Source: an uncultured Eubacteriales bacterium | Lineage (GTDB): Bacteria > Bacillota > Clostridia > Oscillospirales > Oscillospiraceae | Length of the DNA: 13,127 nucleotides | NCBI GenBank assembly: GCA_905202605.1 | Contig: CAJKSU010000064.1 | Coordinates: 1-13,127, forward strand | Reading direction: 5' to 3' | Part shown: positions 6,174 through 13,127 of the stretch, in pieces | Layout of the letters: every line of letters begins with the position of its first letter | How positions within the stretch are numbered: position 1 is the stretch's first letter | Position numbers and translations under genes: made by a program | Notes under the pieces: model-generated | What the model was told of the DNA's origin: nothing | The model's database searches: none | Seen by the model: only the letters and a program-made list of their open reading frames with translations

Positions 6174-6758
6174 TCACCTCAGTTGATTTACAAAGTTTTG
6201 AAGAGCCACCGCTCTATGAGATATTTCATTCTTTCGCTCCGGGGTCAGCTCCGCCATGGTGCAGCCCTCCGCTGGGATATAAAACAGGGGGTCATAGCCA
6301 AAGCCGCCGTTTCCCTGTTCCTGCCGGAGGATCTCCCCCGCCAGCTCGCCCCGCGCGGAGACAATTCTTCCATCCGGATAGGCCATGGTGATCACCGAGA
6401 CGAATTTCGCGCCCCGGCTGCCGTCCGGCACCTGCTCCATGTTTTTCAGCAGGAACTGATTCCGGTCCTCGTCGGTATTGCAGGCCGCACCGCCATAGCG
6501 GGCTGAGTGAACCCCCGGTGCGCCGTTCAGAGCATCCACCGACACGCCGGAATCATCGGCAATGGCGGGCAGACCCGACGCCTGCATCACCGCCTCCGCC
6601 TTGATTCGGGAGTTATCCTCAAAGGTTTCCCCGTTTTCGTCCGGGTCAAGGTGCAGCTTTGCATCCTTCTGCCGAAGGATCTCCCAGCCCAGAGGGCTGA
6701 GGATCTGCTGCATTTCCCGGAGCTTATTTTCATTATTGCTGGCAAGGATCACTCTCAT
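6174..6758 (-). CDS. rdgB: XTP/dITP diphosphatase (RdgB/HAM1 family)
   Basis: The 194-residue enzyme hydrolyses non-canonical purine nucleotides (ITP, dITP, XTP) to monophosphates and pyrophosphate and so keeps them out of DNA and RNA. Family motifs are complete: SNNENKLREM at residues 7-16, ADDSGVSVDALNGAPGVHSARY at 67-88 with the catalytic Asp pair, GNGGFGYDPLF at 149-159 and KNEISHRA at 176-183. The ATG at 6758 overlaps the stop codon of rph by ATGA, and GGGAG lies seven bases before it. The rph-rdgB pair is a common arrangement in Firmicutes. The gene's own stop codon is part of the ribosome binding site of the next gene. Length is typical. Confidence 0.97.
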   Translation of the reverse strand: MRVILASNNENKLREMQQILSPLGWEILRQKDAKLHLDPDENGETFEDNSRIKAEAVMQASGLPAIADDSGVSVDALNGAPGVHSARYGGAACNTDEDRNQFLLKNMEQVPDGSRGAKFVSVITMAYPDGRIVSARGELAGEILRQEQGNGGFGYDPLFYIPAEGCTMAELTPERKNEISHRAVALQNFVNQLR

Positions 6759-7474
6759 ACCAGTTCTCCCAGAATTTCCTTCTGCTTTGTCTGGAGCAGC
6801 TCATTGCCCTTCCGGCATAGCTCCAAAAGCTTCTGGGTTTCGTCCATGGTGAAGGGTCTGCCCTCGCCGGTCCCCTGTAATTCAATGATATTGCCGTTCC
6901 CGTCCATGATGCAGTTGAGATCCACATCGGCCTTGGAGTCCTCGGAATACTGGAGATCCAGCATGGGAACGCCGCCCACCACACCGGCGGAAATGCCGGA
7001 AACAAAGGTAGATACGGGCATTTCCTCAATAACGCCCTTCTCGATCAGCTTCCGAAACGCCAGCACCAGCGCTACAAAGCCGCCGGTCACAGAGGCAGTT
7101 CGGGTGCCGCCGTCTCCCTGAAGCACGTCGCAGTCCACGGTGATGCTTACGCCCTCCAGCTTGGAAAGATCCACTGCACTCCGCAGGCTGCGCCCGATCA
7201 ACCGCTGAATCTCGGCGCTTCTGGGACTGAGCTTCAGCTTGGAAACATCCCGGCGGCTCCTCTCTCGATTGGCTCTGGGCAGCATGGAATACTCCGCAGT
7301 AATCCAGCCTCCCTTTTTTACATGATCCGGCACCCGTTCCTCTACCGAGGCGTTGCAGAGCACCATGGTATCCCCGCAGGAGATCAGGCAGCTGCCCTCT
7401 GCAAACCGGGTAAAGCCCGTCAGCATCTCCACCTTGCGGATCTCATCTAACTCTCGTCCGTCTTTCCGTGTCAT
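6755..7474 (-). CDS. rph: Ribonuclease PH
   Basis: The 239-residue enzyme is a phosphate-dependent 3'-5' exoribonuclease that trims tRNA 3' ends and some rRNA precursors, acting as a hexamer. Visible signatures are RKDGRELDEIR (3-13), EYSMLPRANRERSRRD (61-76) with the Arg residues for RNA binding, QGDGGTRTAS (119-128) for phosphate binding, and SGISAGVVGG plus DLQYSEDSKADVD (159-168 and 173-185), which hold the metal-binding Asp residues. It has the full length of active RNase PH, unlike the truncated form in some E. coli K-12 strains. The ATG at 7474 lies seven bases after AAGGAG. It starts 21 bases after ftsY and overlaps rdgB by four bases. Confidence 0.98.
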   Translation of the reverse strand: MTRKDGRELDEIRKVEMLTGFTRFAEGSCLISCGDTMVLCNASVEERVPDHVKKGGWITAEYSMLPRANRERSRRDVSKLKLSPRSAEIQRLIGRSLRSAVDLSKLEGVSITVDCDVLQGDGGTRTASVTGGFVALVLAFRKLIEKGVIEEMPVSTFVSGISAGVVGGVPMLDLQYSEDSKADVDLNCIMDGNGNIIELQGTGEGRPFTMDETQKLLELCRKGNELLQTKQKEILGELV

Positions 7475-7495
7475 AATCTGCTCCTTTATGCCGCC

Positions 7496-8401
7496 TTAAA
7501 TCAGCGCATCCACAAAACCGCGGGCCTCAAAGGGCATCAGATCCTCCATGCCCTCGCCCACGCCAATATACTTCACCGGAATTTGCAGGGAATCCGCCAC
7601 CGCAATGACAATGCCGCCCTTTGCCGTGCCGTCCAGCTTGGTCAGCGCCATGCCGGTAACGCCTGCGATCTCCCGAAACTGCTTTGCCTGCAACAGGCCG
7701 TTCTGCCCGGTGGTGCCGTCGATCACCAGCAGCACCTCTTTGTCCGCATCGGGCAGTTCCCGGTCAATGATCCGTGAAATCTTCCCCAGCTCATTCATAA
7801 GGTTCTGCTTATTGTGCAGCCGTCCCGCCGTGTCGCAGAGGATCACATCGGCGTTTCTGGCCTTCGCCGCAGAGATGGCGTCAAACACCACCGCCGCCGG
7901 GTCAGCACCCTCGTGCTGCCGGATGATATCCACACCGGCACGCCCAGCCCAGATCTCCAGCTGATCGGCTGCCGCCGCACGGAAGGTATCTGCTGCGCAC
8001 AGCAGCACCTTTTTCCCATCGTTTTTCAGCTGATGAGCCAGCTTGCCGATGGTAGTGGTCTTGCCGACGCCGTTGACGCCGATCACCAGAATAATGCTGG
8101 GACGGGTGGAGAGCCTTAGCTGGGTGTCCCCCACGTTCAGCATGTCCACCAGAATGTCCTTGAGCGTTTCCCGCACCTCGTCTGCATTTTTCAGATGCTC
8201 CATATTGACCCGTTCCCGGAGCTGTTCCACAGCCTTCACCGACGTATCCACGCCCAAATCCGCCAGAATCAGGCTTTCCTCCAGATCGTCATAAAAATCG
8301 TCGTCGATCCCATGGAAGCCGGCAAAAATGCCGCCCAGAGTGCTTTGCAGGCTCTGCCGGGTTTTCGTCAGTCCGGCCTTGATTTTTTCAAAAAAGCCCA
8401 T
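7496..8401 (-). CDS. ftsY: Signal recognition particle receptor FtsY
   Basis: FtsY is the membrane-associated GTPase that receives ribosomes from the signal recognition particle and hands them to the Sec translocon. I start it at the ATG 8401-8399, giving 301 residues and the typical MGFFEKIKAGLTKTR beginning; AAAGGA lies about nine bases upstream. A GTG at 8458 is in frame but has no ribosome binding site and adds an atypical extension. The NG domain is complete: a helical N domain at about 1-95, the P loop GVNGVGKT at 108-115, DTFRAAA at 138-144, DTAGRLH at 190-196 and TKLD at 254-257. The long acidic A domain of E. coli FtsY is absent, as usual in Firmicutes; the amphipathic N-terminal helix probably binds the membrane. 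It follows smc by 71 bases and precedes rph by 21. Confidence 0.97.
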   Translation of the reverse strand: MGFFEKIKAGLTKTRQSLQSTLGGIFAGFHGIDDDFYDDLEESLILADLGVDTSVKAVEQLRERVNMEHLKNADEVRETLKDILVDMLNVGDTQLRLSTRPSIILVIGVNGVGKTTTIGKLAHQLKNDGKKVLLCAADTFRAAAADQLEIWAGRAGVDIIRQHEGADPAAVVFDAISAAKARNADVILCDTAGRLHNKQNLMNELGKISRIIDRELPDADKEVLLVIDGTTGQNGLLQAKQFREIAGVTGMALTKLDGTAKGGIVIAVADSLQIPVKYIGVGEGMEDLMPFEARGFVDALI

Positions 8402-8472
8402 GTGCCATATTCCTTTCTCTCCCGCAGGAGCTTGAGGTTTTTCCGTATCATTCCGCACAAAGCGGTGCTGTC

Positions 8473-11400
8473 TTACGTTATGTTTAGTTCCTTTACCACC
8501 TGATTGAGGTCCACGGAGAGCACCTTGGAGATGCCCTGCTCCTGCATGGTCACACCGTAGAGGACATCCGCCGCTTCCATGGTACCGCGCCGGTGAGTAA
8601 TCACAATAAACTGGGTCTTGCTGCTGAGGTTCCGGAGATAGGCGGCGAACCGCCCAACGTTCCGGTCATCCAGCGCCGCATCGATCTCATCGAGCATACA
8701 GAAGGGCGTGGGCCGCACCTTCATGATTGCAAAATACAGGGCAATTGCCACAAACGCCTTCTCGCCGCCGGACAGAAGCATGATGGTCTTGACCTGCTTG
8801 CCGGGGGGCTGTACCTTGATCTCAATGCCACAGGAGAGGATATCATTCTCGTCCTCCAGCTGGAGGCTGGCCTTGCCGCCGCCGAACATCTCCGTAAAGG
8901 TCTGCCCGAAGTATTCGTTAATCTTTTTGAACTCCACCGCAAAGATCTCGGTCATCTCGCCGGTGATATCTCCAACGATCTTTTGCAGCTCCTTCTGGCT
9001 CTTTTCCACATCGTCCCGCTGCCCGGAGAGATATTCATAGCGCTCGTTGACCCGCTGGAATTCCTCGATGGCTCCGATATTGGGATGCCCCAACGCATTC
9101 ATCTTTCGCCGCAGCTCACCGATGCGCTTCTGCGCTGCGGACAGGCTCTCGATCTCCACCTTGGCCTCCTGAGCGGTGGTATTGGTGAGCTCGTAATTGT
9201 CCCAGAGCTTATCAAGGATCTGCTTTTCCTCCATGGCAGTGGTGGCCTTTTTCTGCTCCAGCCGGGCGCACTCCCGCTCCATGTCCATAAGCTCCTTGTT
9301 CTTGCGCTGGGCTTCCTTCTCAGTCTGGGTCTTTTTGCCCTCGATTTGAAGCCGCTTTTCGCCGGATGCCTGAAGATCCTTTCGGCGGTCGTCGATCTGG
9401 CACTGGAGCTGGGCTTCCTGCTGCTTTTTCTGCTCCAGTTGGGCAGAAAGCGTTTCGTTTTCTCTGCGGTAGCCCTCCATCAGCTCCTGACGTTTTGCCC
9501 GGTCGCCGCTGGCAGCCTGTGCAAGCTCCTCCAGCTGACGCTGGCTTTCCACTGTGGAATTCCGCTCTGCCGCCAGTGCGGAAATTGTCAGCTGGGCGGC
9601 GGTGATCTTCTCGATGATCGCCTCGGTCTGGCTGCTGCTTTCAGACAGCGCCTTCTGGGCATGGGCAAGCTCCTGCTCCAGTGTGACCCGCAGGGCCTTG
9701 CACTGGCTGACCTTCTCCGTCAGCGACTGATTCTGGTTGTTGCCGCCGCTGAGCAGATCCTCAACAATGGCAAGCTCCTTCTGCGCCGAGGAGATCGTCT
9801 CAGAAAGCGTATCGAGCAGGACAGAATAGTGCTGCTTCTGCTGCTGGAGCCGGAGCACCTGATCCTCCGCCTCCCGGAGCTGATTCTGCGCCCCGGCAAT
9901 GTCCGCCTCAGCCTGCGCCGCCGCTTTTGCCGCCTCCTGCAGCTGCTCATTGGCCGCTTTCAGCTGTGTATCCGTCTCATCCCGGCGCTGTTCCAGCCGG
10001 GAGAGCTCATTGGCACGGGTCAGCACGCCGGAGGACCGGGAGGTAGAGCCGCCGGTCATGGAACCGCCCGCATTGAGCACCTGACCGTCCAGTGTAACGA
10101 TCCGGAAGCGATGTCCGTGCCGCCCCGCAATGGCGATGGCACTGTCCATATCCTCTGCGATCACCGTGCGTCCCAGCAGGTTCTCCATGATGTCCCGATA
10201 CTTGGGGTCAAAGGTCAAAAGGTCACAGCCCAGCCCCAGAAAGCCGTATTCCCGATCCAGTCCGCTTTCCTGCAATCTGCGTCCCCGGATGGTGGACAGG
10301 GGCAGGAATGTGGCTCTGCCGCCATCTCTCCGGCGGAGCAGTCCAATGGCGGTCTTGCCGTCCTGCTCGGTATCCACTACCACAGAACCCATGGATGCGC
10401 CCAGCGCCGTTTCAATGGCAACGGTATATTCATCCTTTGTCCGCAGCAGCTGGGATACCGGCCCGTGGATATGCCGGAGATTGCCCCTTGCGGCCTCCTG
10501 CATGACGATCCGGGTGGCCTTGGAATAGCCCTCGTAGTCCTTTTCCATCTCCCGGTACATCCGGATCTTGGAGTCCATGGTATCCCGCCCGATTTTCAGC
10601 TGGGACACCTGCTCCTGTAACTGCTGGCGCTTTTTGATCCGCCCCTGAGAACGGAGCATATAGCCGCTGATGGCGTTTTTCAGGTCTCCCGCCCGCTGCT
10701 TTGCCGCTTCCAGCTGGGTATCGCATTCCTCGGCCTGCCGCCGGGTATCCGTCTGCTTCTCCTGTGCCTCCTGGCAGCTACGCTCCACCTGCGTTTTACG
10801 GTCCGTGATATTCTTTACGCTCTGCTGGTTTGCCGCAATGGTGGTTTCCAGCTGTGCAAGGGTGGTCTGATTGTCCGCAAACCGGCTCTGGAGCTGGCCG
10901 AGCGCTTCCGTCCGCTGCTGCATGCTCTGCTGCCCGCGATGAAGAGCGCTCTCCTGCTCTGCCTGAATCGCTTTTTGCGTCTCCATCTCCTGCGCGATTT
11001 CCTGAAGTCTCCGCCGTCGTGCTGCAATCTGGAACTGTAAATCTCCGCTGCGGCTCTCCTGATCGGACAGCTCCCCCTCCAGACGCCGGATATTCGCCTC
11101 ATTACCCTGACGTCGGGTGGTCAAAACGGCGGCCTCACTGCGCGTCTCCGCCAGCTGACCTTCCAGCCGGGAGATCCCGGTGCGGATGCTCTCCGCCTTC
11201 AGATCCATGTTTCGAAGCTCCTCGGAGAGCTGCTCCGCCTTGGCATACAGCTCCTCCAGCCCGGTTTTCCCCTGCTCGAGAATGAACTTGGCGGAAGCAT
11301 AGTCCGCCTCGGCCTTCTTCGCAGTTTCCGACAGTTTTTCCAGCTGACTGAGCCACACGGTGACCTCAAGCCCTCGAAGCTCATCCCGGAAGATCAGGTA

Positions 11401-12042
11401 TTTTTTCGCCTTTTCTGCCTGCTCACGCAGGGGGGTGACCTGCAGCTCCAGTTCTGAAATCTTATCATTGATCCGGAGCAGGTTATCCTGAGTCTGCTGG
11501 AGCTTTCGTTCCGTCTCCTCTTTCCGATGGCGGTATTTGGAGATGCCGGCTGCCTCCTCGAAGATTTCCCGGCGGTCTGTGGACTTGGCAGACAGGATTT
11601 CGTCGATGCGCCCCTGTCCGATGTTGCAGTAGCCCTCTTTGCCCAAACCGGTGTCCATAAACAGCTCGTTGATGTCCCGAAGCCGCGCCGACTGGCGATT
11701 GATATAGTATTCACTGTCCCCGGAGCGATAATACCGCCGGGTCACCATGACCTCCGAGGACTCCAGCCCAAAGATATGGGCGGTATTGTCCAGCACCAGA
11801 GACACCTCTGCAAAGCCCACCTGAGGGCGCTTGAGGGTGCCGCCGAAAATGACGTCCTCCATCTTGCTGCCGCGCAGCGCCTTGGTGCTCATTTCTCCCA
11901 TTACCCAGCGGATGGCGTCGGAGATATTGGATTTTCCGCTGCCGTTGGGTCCTACAATGGCGGTGATATCGCTGCCAAAGGTCATAACGGTCTTATCCGG
12001 GAAGGACTTAAAGCCCTGGATTTCGATTGCCTTTAAGTACAC
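8473..12042 (-). CDS. smc: Chromosome partition protein SMC
   Basis: This 1189-residue ATPase condenses and organises the chromosome with ScpA and ScpB, which are not in the window. The N-terminal head has Walker A GPNGSGKSN at 31-39. The C-terminal head has the ABC signature LSGGEK at 1090-1095 and Walker B FCMLDEIDA at 1114-1122. Between them are two long coiled-coil arms rich in Gln, Glu, Lys and Ala (about 170-490 and 680-1020). They flank the hinge, recognised by GPVSQLLRT, the ALGASMGSVVV segment and the glycine motif GGSMTGGS. The start is GTG at 12042-12040, four bases after GAGGTGA; the protein then begins MYLKAIEIQGFKSF as the family does. A good promoter lies at 12078-12106. The radical SAM, smc, ftsY order is, as I recall, common in Clostridia. 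No missing motif was seen. Confidence 0.98.
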   Translation of the reverse strand: MYLKAIEIQGFKSFPDKTVMTFGSDITAIVGPNGSGKSNISDAIRWVMGEMSTKALRGSKMEDVIFGGTLKRPQVGFAEVSLVLDNTAHIFGLESSEVMVTRRYYRSGDSEYYINRQSARLRDINELFMDTGLGKEGYCNIGQGRIDEILSAKSTDRREIFEEAAGISKYRHRKEETERKLQQTQDNLLRINDKISELELQVTPLREQAEKAKKYLIFRDELRGLEVTVWLSQLEKLSETAKKAEADYASAKFILEQGKTGLEELYAKAEQLSEELRNMDLKAESIRTGISRLEGQLAETRSEAAVLTTRRQGNEANIRRLEGELSDQESRSGDLQFQIAARRRRLQEIAQEMETQKAIQAEQESALHRGQQSMQQRTEALGQLQSRFADNQTTLAQLETTIAANQQSVKNITDRKTQVERSCQEAQEKQTDTRRQAEECDTQLEAAKQRAGDLKNAISGYMLRSQGRIKKRQQLQEQVSQLKIGRDTMDSKIRMYREMEKDYEGYSKATRIVMQEAARGNLRHIHGPVSQLLRTKDEYTVAIETALGASMGSVVVDTEQDGKTAIGLLRRRDGGRATFLPLSTIRGRRLQESGLDREYGFLGLGCDLLTFDPKYRDIMENLLGRTVIAEDMDSAIAIAGRHGHRFRIVTLDGQVLNAGGSMTGGSTSRSSGVLTRANELSRLEQRRDETDTQLKAANEQLQEAAKAAAQAEADIAGAQNQLREAEDQVLRLQQQKQHYSVLLDTLSETISSAQKELAIVEDLLSGGNNQNQSLTEKVSQCKALRVTLEQELAHAQKALSESSSQTEAIIEKITAAQLTISALAAERNSTVESQRQLEELAQAASGDRAKRQELMEGYRRENETLSAQLEQKKQQEAQLQCQIDDRRKDLQASGEKRLQIEGKKTQTEKEAQRKNKELMDMERECARLEQKKATTAMEEKQILDKLWDNYELTNTTAQEAKVEIESLSAAQKRIGELRRKMNALGHPNIGAIEEFQRVNERYEYLSGQRDDVEKSQKELQKIVGDITGEMTEIFAVEFKKINEYFGQTFTEMFGGGKASLQLEDENDILSCGIEIKVQPPGKQVKTIMLLSGGEKAFVAIALYFAIMKVRPTPFCMLDEIDAALDDRNVGRFAAYLRNLSSKTQFIVITHRRGTMEAADVLYGVTMQEQGISKVLSVDLNQVVKELNIT

Positions 12043-12077
12043 GGGTTCACCTCATAATCAATGTGTTTAACCTTTTC

Positions 12078-12106
12078 ATGATAGCAGGAAATCACGCATT
12101 TTTCAA
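12078..12106 (-). promoter_or_regulatory. Sigma-A-type promoter of the smc-ftsY-rph-rdgB-yhbY operon
   Basis: On the minus strand TTGAAA (12106-12101) and TATCAT (12083-12078) each match five of six consensus positions and are 17 bases apart. Transcription would start near 12071, 28 bases before the smc GTG. The -35 box directly touches the end of the palindromic element at 12107, so the element is the immediate upstream DNA of this promoter. Confidence 0.72.
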
Positions 12107-12187
12107 GGGCGATACCACATAATTCGGCAAGAGAGTCTGACGAAAAAGATCCGCCAGACCCCGCAGACGCATTATGCGGTGCTGCCC
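12107..12187 (-). repeat. 81-bp palindromic intergenic element (single copy)
   Basis: The 17-bp ends are inverted repeats: GGGCGATACCACATAAT at 12107 and, as reverse complement of 12171-12187, GGGCAGCACCGCATAAT. They match at 13 of 17 positions and all four differences are transitions. A central hairpin, TCTGACG and CGCCAGA (12136-12158), has one A-C mismatch on this strand but becomes a G-U pair if transcribed from the minus strand. That pairing would be expected in the mRNA. The element shares a 16-base identical core and a 29-base block (24 matches) with the element at 5563-5724 and is half its length. It contains the stop codon and last codons of the radical SAM gene, and it borders the smc promoter. 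No transposase or clear target duplication is visible. Confidence 0.72.
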
Positions 12188-13127
12188 AGGAAAACTTCCC
12201 ACTCTGATCCGTTATGGGGCAGAACTTTTACGGATCGCAGTGAGAATTTCTCCCGGAGATAGCCGATATTCTCCCGCTTCTGCCCCACCATCACCGAAAT
12301 GCGCCGGGGATGCACATAGAATACTGCATCCCTGACCTCCGGCTGCGCCGTCAGAAGCGCCTCCGCCCGATTCCGGTACATCCTGGACAGCACTCGCTCC
12401 CCCAGCGCCGGATCATAAGCCCCGGCAACAGCTTCGCCGCCGGACAGCTCCTCCGTGGGGTTCAGCCCCACCCGGATCACAGGGATCCCCGCCGCCAGAA
12501 ACAGCTCATACAGCTGTGCGCAGAGCGCTACCGCTTCCTCCACCTTCTGAGGCCGGTATTCGCCCCGTAGCATTCTCCGGTGCAGCTCCGTATTTCTCAG
12601 CACCACCGTGGGATAAACCCGCACACCCTGAGGCCTCAGCGCAATGAGCTGCCGGGCGGTAGCAACAGATGCCGCACCATCGTCACCGGGCAGCCCCGTC
12701 ATCATCTGGAGGATCTGCTTAAGGCCGCTCCGGTGCAGAATTCCGCTTGCACGGATGGTGTCCTCCCGGCTGTGGCCCCGACCGGACAATTCCAGCACCC
12801 GATTTTCCATGGACTGACATCCCAGTTCCACCGTGGTGACTCCATAGGCTATGAGCCGAGCCACCGTCTCCTCATCCACTGCGTCCGGACGAGTAGACAG
12901 GCGGATACCGCAGATACGCCCGTCCCGGAGGTAAGGAATAGCTGCCTGCAGGAGATGCTCCTGAATTTCCGGCTTCATGGCGGTAAAGCTGCCCCCGTAA
13001 AAGGCCAGCTGACACCCCTTTCCTGCCCATGGAAGCGCCCGCTCAATCTCCCGCACTACCTGTTCCGGCGTCACCGGCGTGTCCATGCCGGTGATTTTCT
13101 TCTGATTGCAGAATACGCAGGCGCAGG
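12172..13127 (-). CDS. Elp3-like radical SAM protein (5' end cut by window)
   Basis: The frame is open from the window edge to the TAA at 12174-12172, giving about 317 residues; the start lies outside. The first visible residues read CACVFCNQKKITG, which contain the last two Cys of the radical SAM CxxxCxxC cluster motif; the first Cys is probably just beyond the edge. Downstream motifs fit the COG1243 (Elp3-like) group without an acetyltransferase domain: YGGSFTAM, STRPDAVD, VELGCQSM, GLPGD, the VYPTVVLRNTEL segment, and RVGLNPTE with GGEAVAGAYDPALG near the C-terminus. Such proteins bind a 4Fe-4S cluster and S-adenosylmethionine; the substrate is unknown. In Clostridia a gene of this kind often sits between rnc and smc, as its position here suggests. 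The last codons (Gly-Ser-Thr-Ala) lie inside a palindromic repeat, which may have replaced the original end. Confidence 0.9.
   Translation of the reverse strand, partial: CACVFCNQKKITGMDTPVTPEQVVREIERALPWAGKGCQLAFYGGSFTAMKPEIQEHLLQAAIPYLRDGRICGIRLSTRPDAVDEETVARLIAYGVTTVELGCQSMENRVLELSGRGHSREDTIRASGILHRSGLKQILQMMTGLPGDDGAASVATARQLIALRPQGVRVYPTVVLRNTELHRRMLRGEYRPQKVEEAVALCAQLYELFLAAGIPVIRVGLNPTEELSGGEAVAGAYDPALGERVLSRMYRNRAEALLTAQPEVRDAVFYVHPRRISVMVGQKRENIGYLREKFSLRSVKVLPHNGSEWEVFLGSTA

Noticed and set aside
8402..8458. An upstream GTG start that would lengthen FtsY by 19 residues
   Set aside because: There is no ribosome binding site before it and the extension does not look like FtsY; the ATG at 8401 gives the family's usual beginning.
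8453..8472. A small hairpin just after the smc stop codon sharing the 9-mer CAGCACCGC with the palindromic elements
   Set aside because: The match is short, the opposite end of the element is missing, and no second shared block is present; chance is likely. The rest of the 71-base smc-ftsY gap shows nothing.
8593..10620. A 675-codon open frame on the plus strand opposite smc
   Set aside because: It is Leu-rich, as the antisense of coiled-coil codons would be, and has no domain; smc is certain on the other strand.
1..13127. CRISPR arrays, tRNA or rRNA genes, insertion sequences, defence genes, riboswitches or T-box leaders
   Set aside because: I looked for direct repeats with spacers, tRNA-like ends, transposase frames and structured leaders and saw none beyond the elements listed.

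Overview
The window is a housekeeping stretch of a GC-rich Firmicute (Bacillota). It most likely comes from a member of class Clostridia related to the Oscillospirales. This rests on gene content and order: a radical SAM gene followed by smc and ftsY, and a set of genes that are grouped in the yqe operon of Bacillus (yqeG, a yhbY/yqeI homologue, nadD, yqeK, rsfS/yqeL). It also rests on AGGAGG- or AGGTGA-type ribosome binding sites and on the style of the leucyl-tRNA synthetase. The genus cannot be fixed from the sequence alone. All genes but one are on the minus strand, so transcription runs from high to low coordinates.

Layout, in the direction of transcription. (1) 13127-12172: the 3' part of an Elp3-like radical SAM gene, cut by the window edge. 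(2) 12106-5732: smc, ftsY, rph, rdgB and a yhbY-like gene form one tightly packed operon behind a good sigma-A-type promoter; the last three genes overlap or are separated by only a few bases. (3) 5517-1412: a fused nadD-yqeK gene, then rsfS and leuS, again closely spaced. (4) 1292-1013: rpsU alone, behind a perfect consensus promoter. (5) 971-567, plus strand: a 134-residue protein that resembles the C-terminal third of spore-germination-type GH18 proteins but lacks the catalytic part. (6) 484-1: yqeG, cut at its 3' end, reading away from the plus-strand gene from a promoter that overlaps that gene's start codon.

The genes serve chromosome condensation (SMC), membrane targeting (FtsY), RNA maturation and ribosome assembly or silencing (RNase PH, YhbY, RsfS, S21), tRNA charging (LeuS), NAD synthesis (NadD) and clean-up of aberrant nucleotides (RdgB, YqeK).

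I found no new protein-coding system. The least explained signal is a family of palindromic intergenic elements. A 162-bp copy (5563-5724) and an 81-bp copy (12107-12187) share terminal inverted repeats and two conserved blocks. Two short relatives lie just after leuS (1335-1411). The elements follow stop codons on the minus strand and have the same orientation. One supplies the last codons of the radical SAM gene and abuts the -35 box of the smc promoter; the longer one holds a probable terminator. Other points worth a second look are the NadD-YqeK fusion, the orphan GH18-like fragment, and the promoter that overlaps a divergent start codon.
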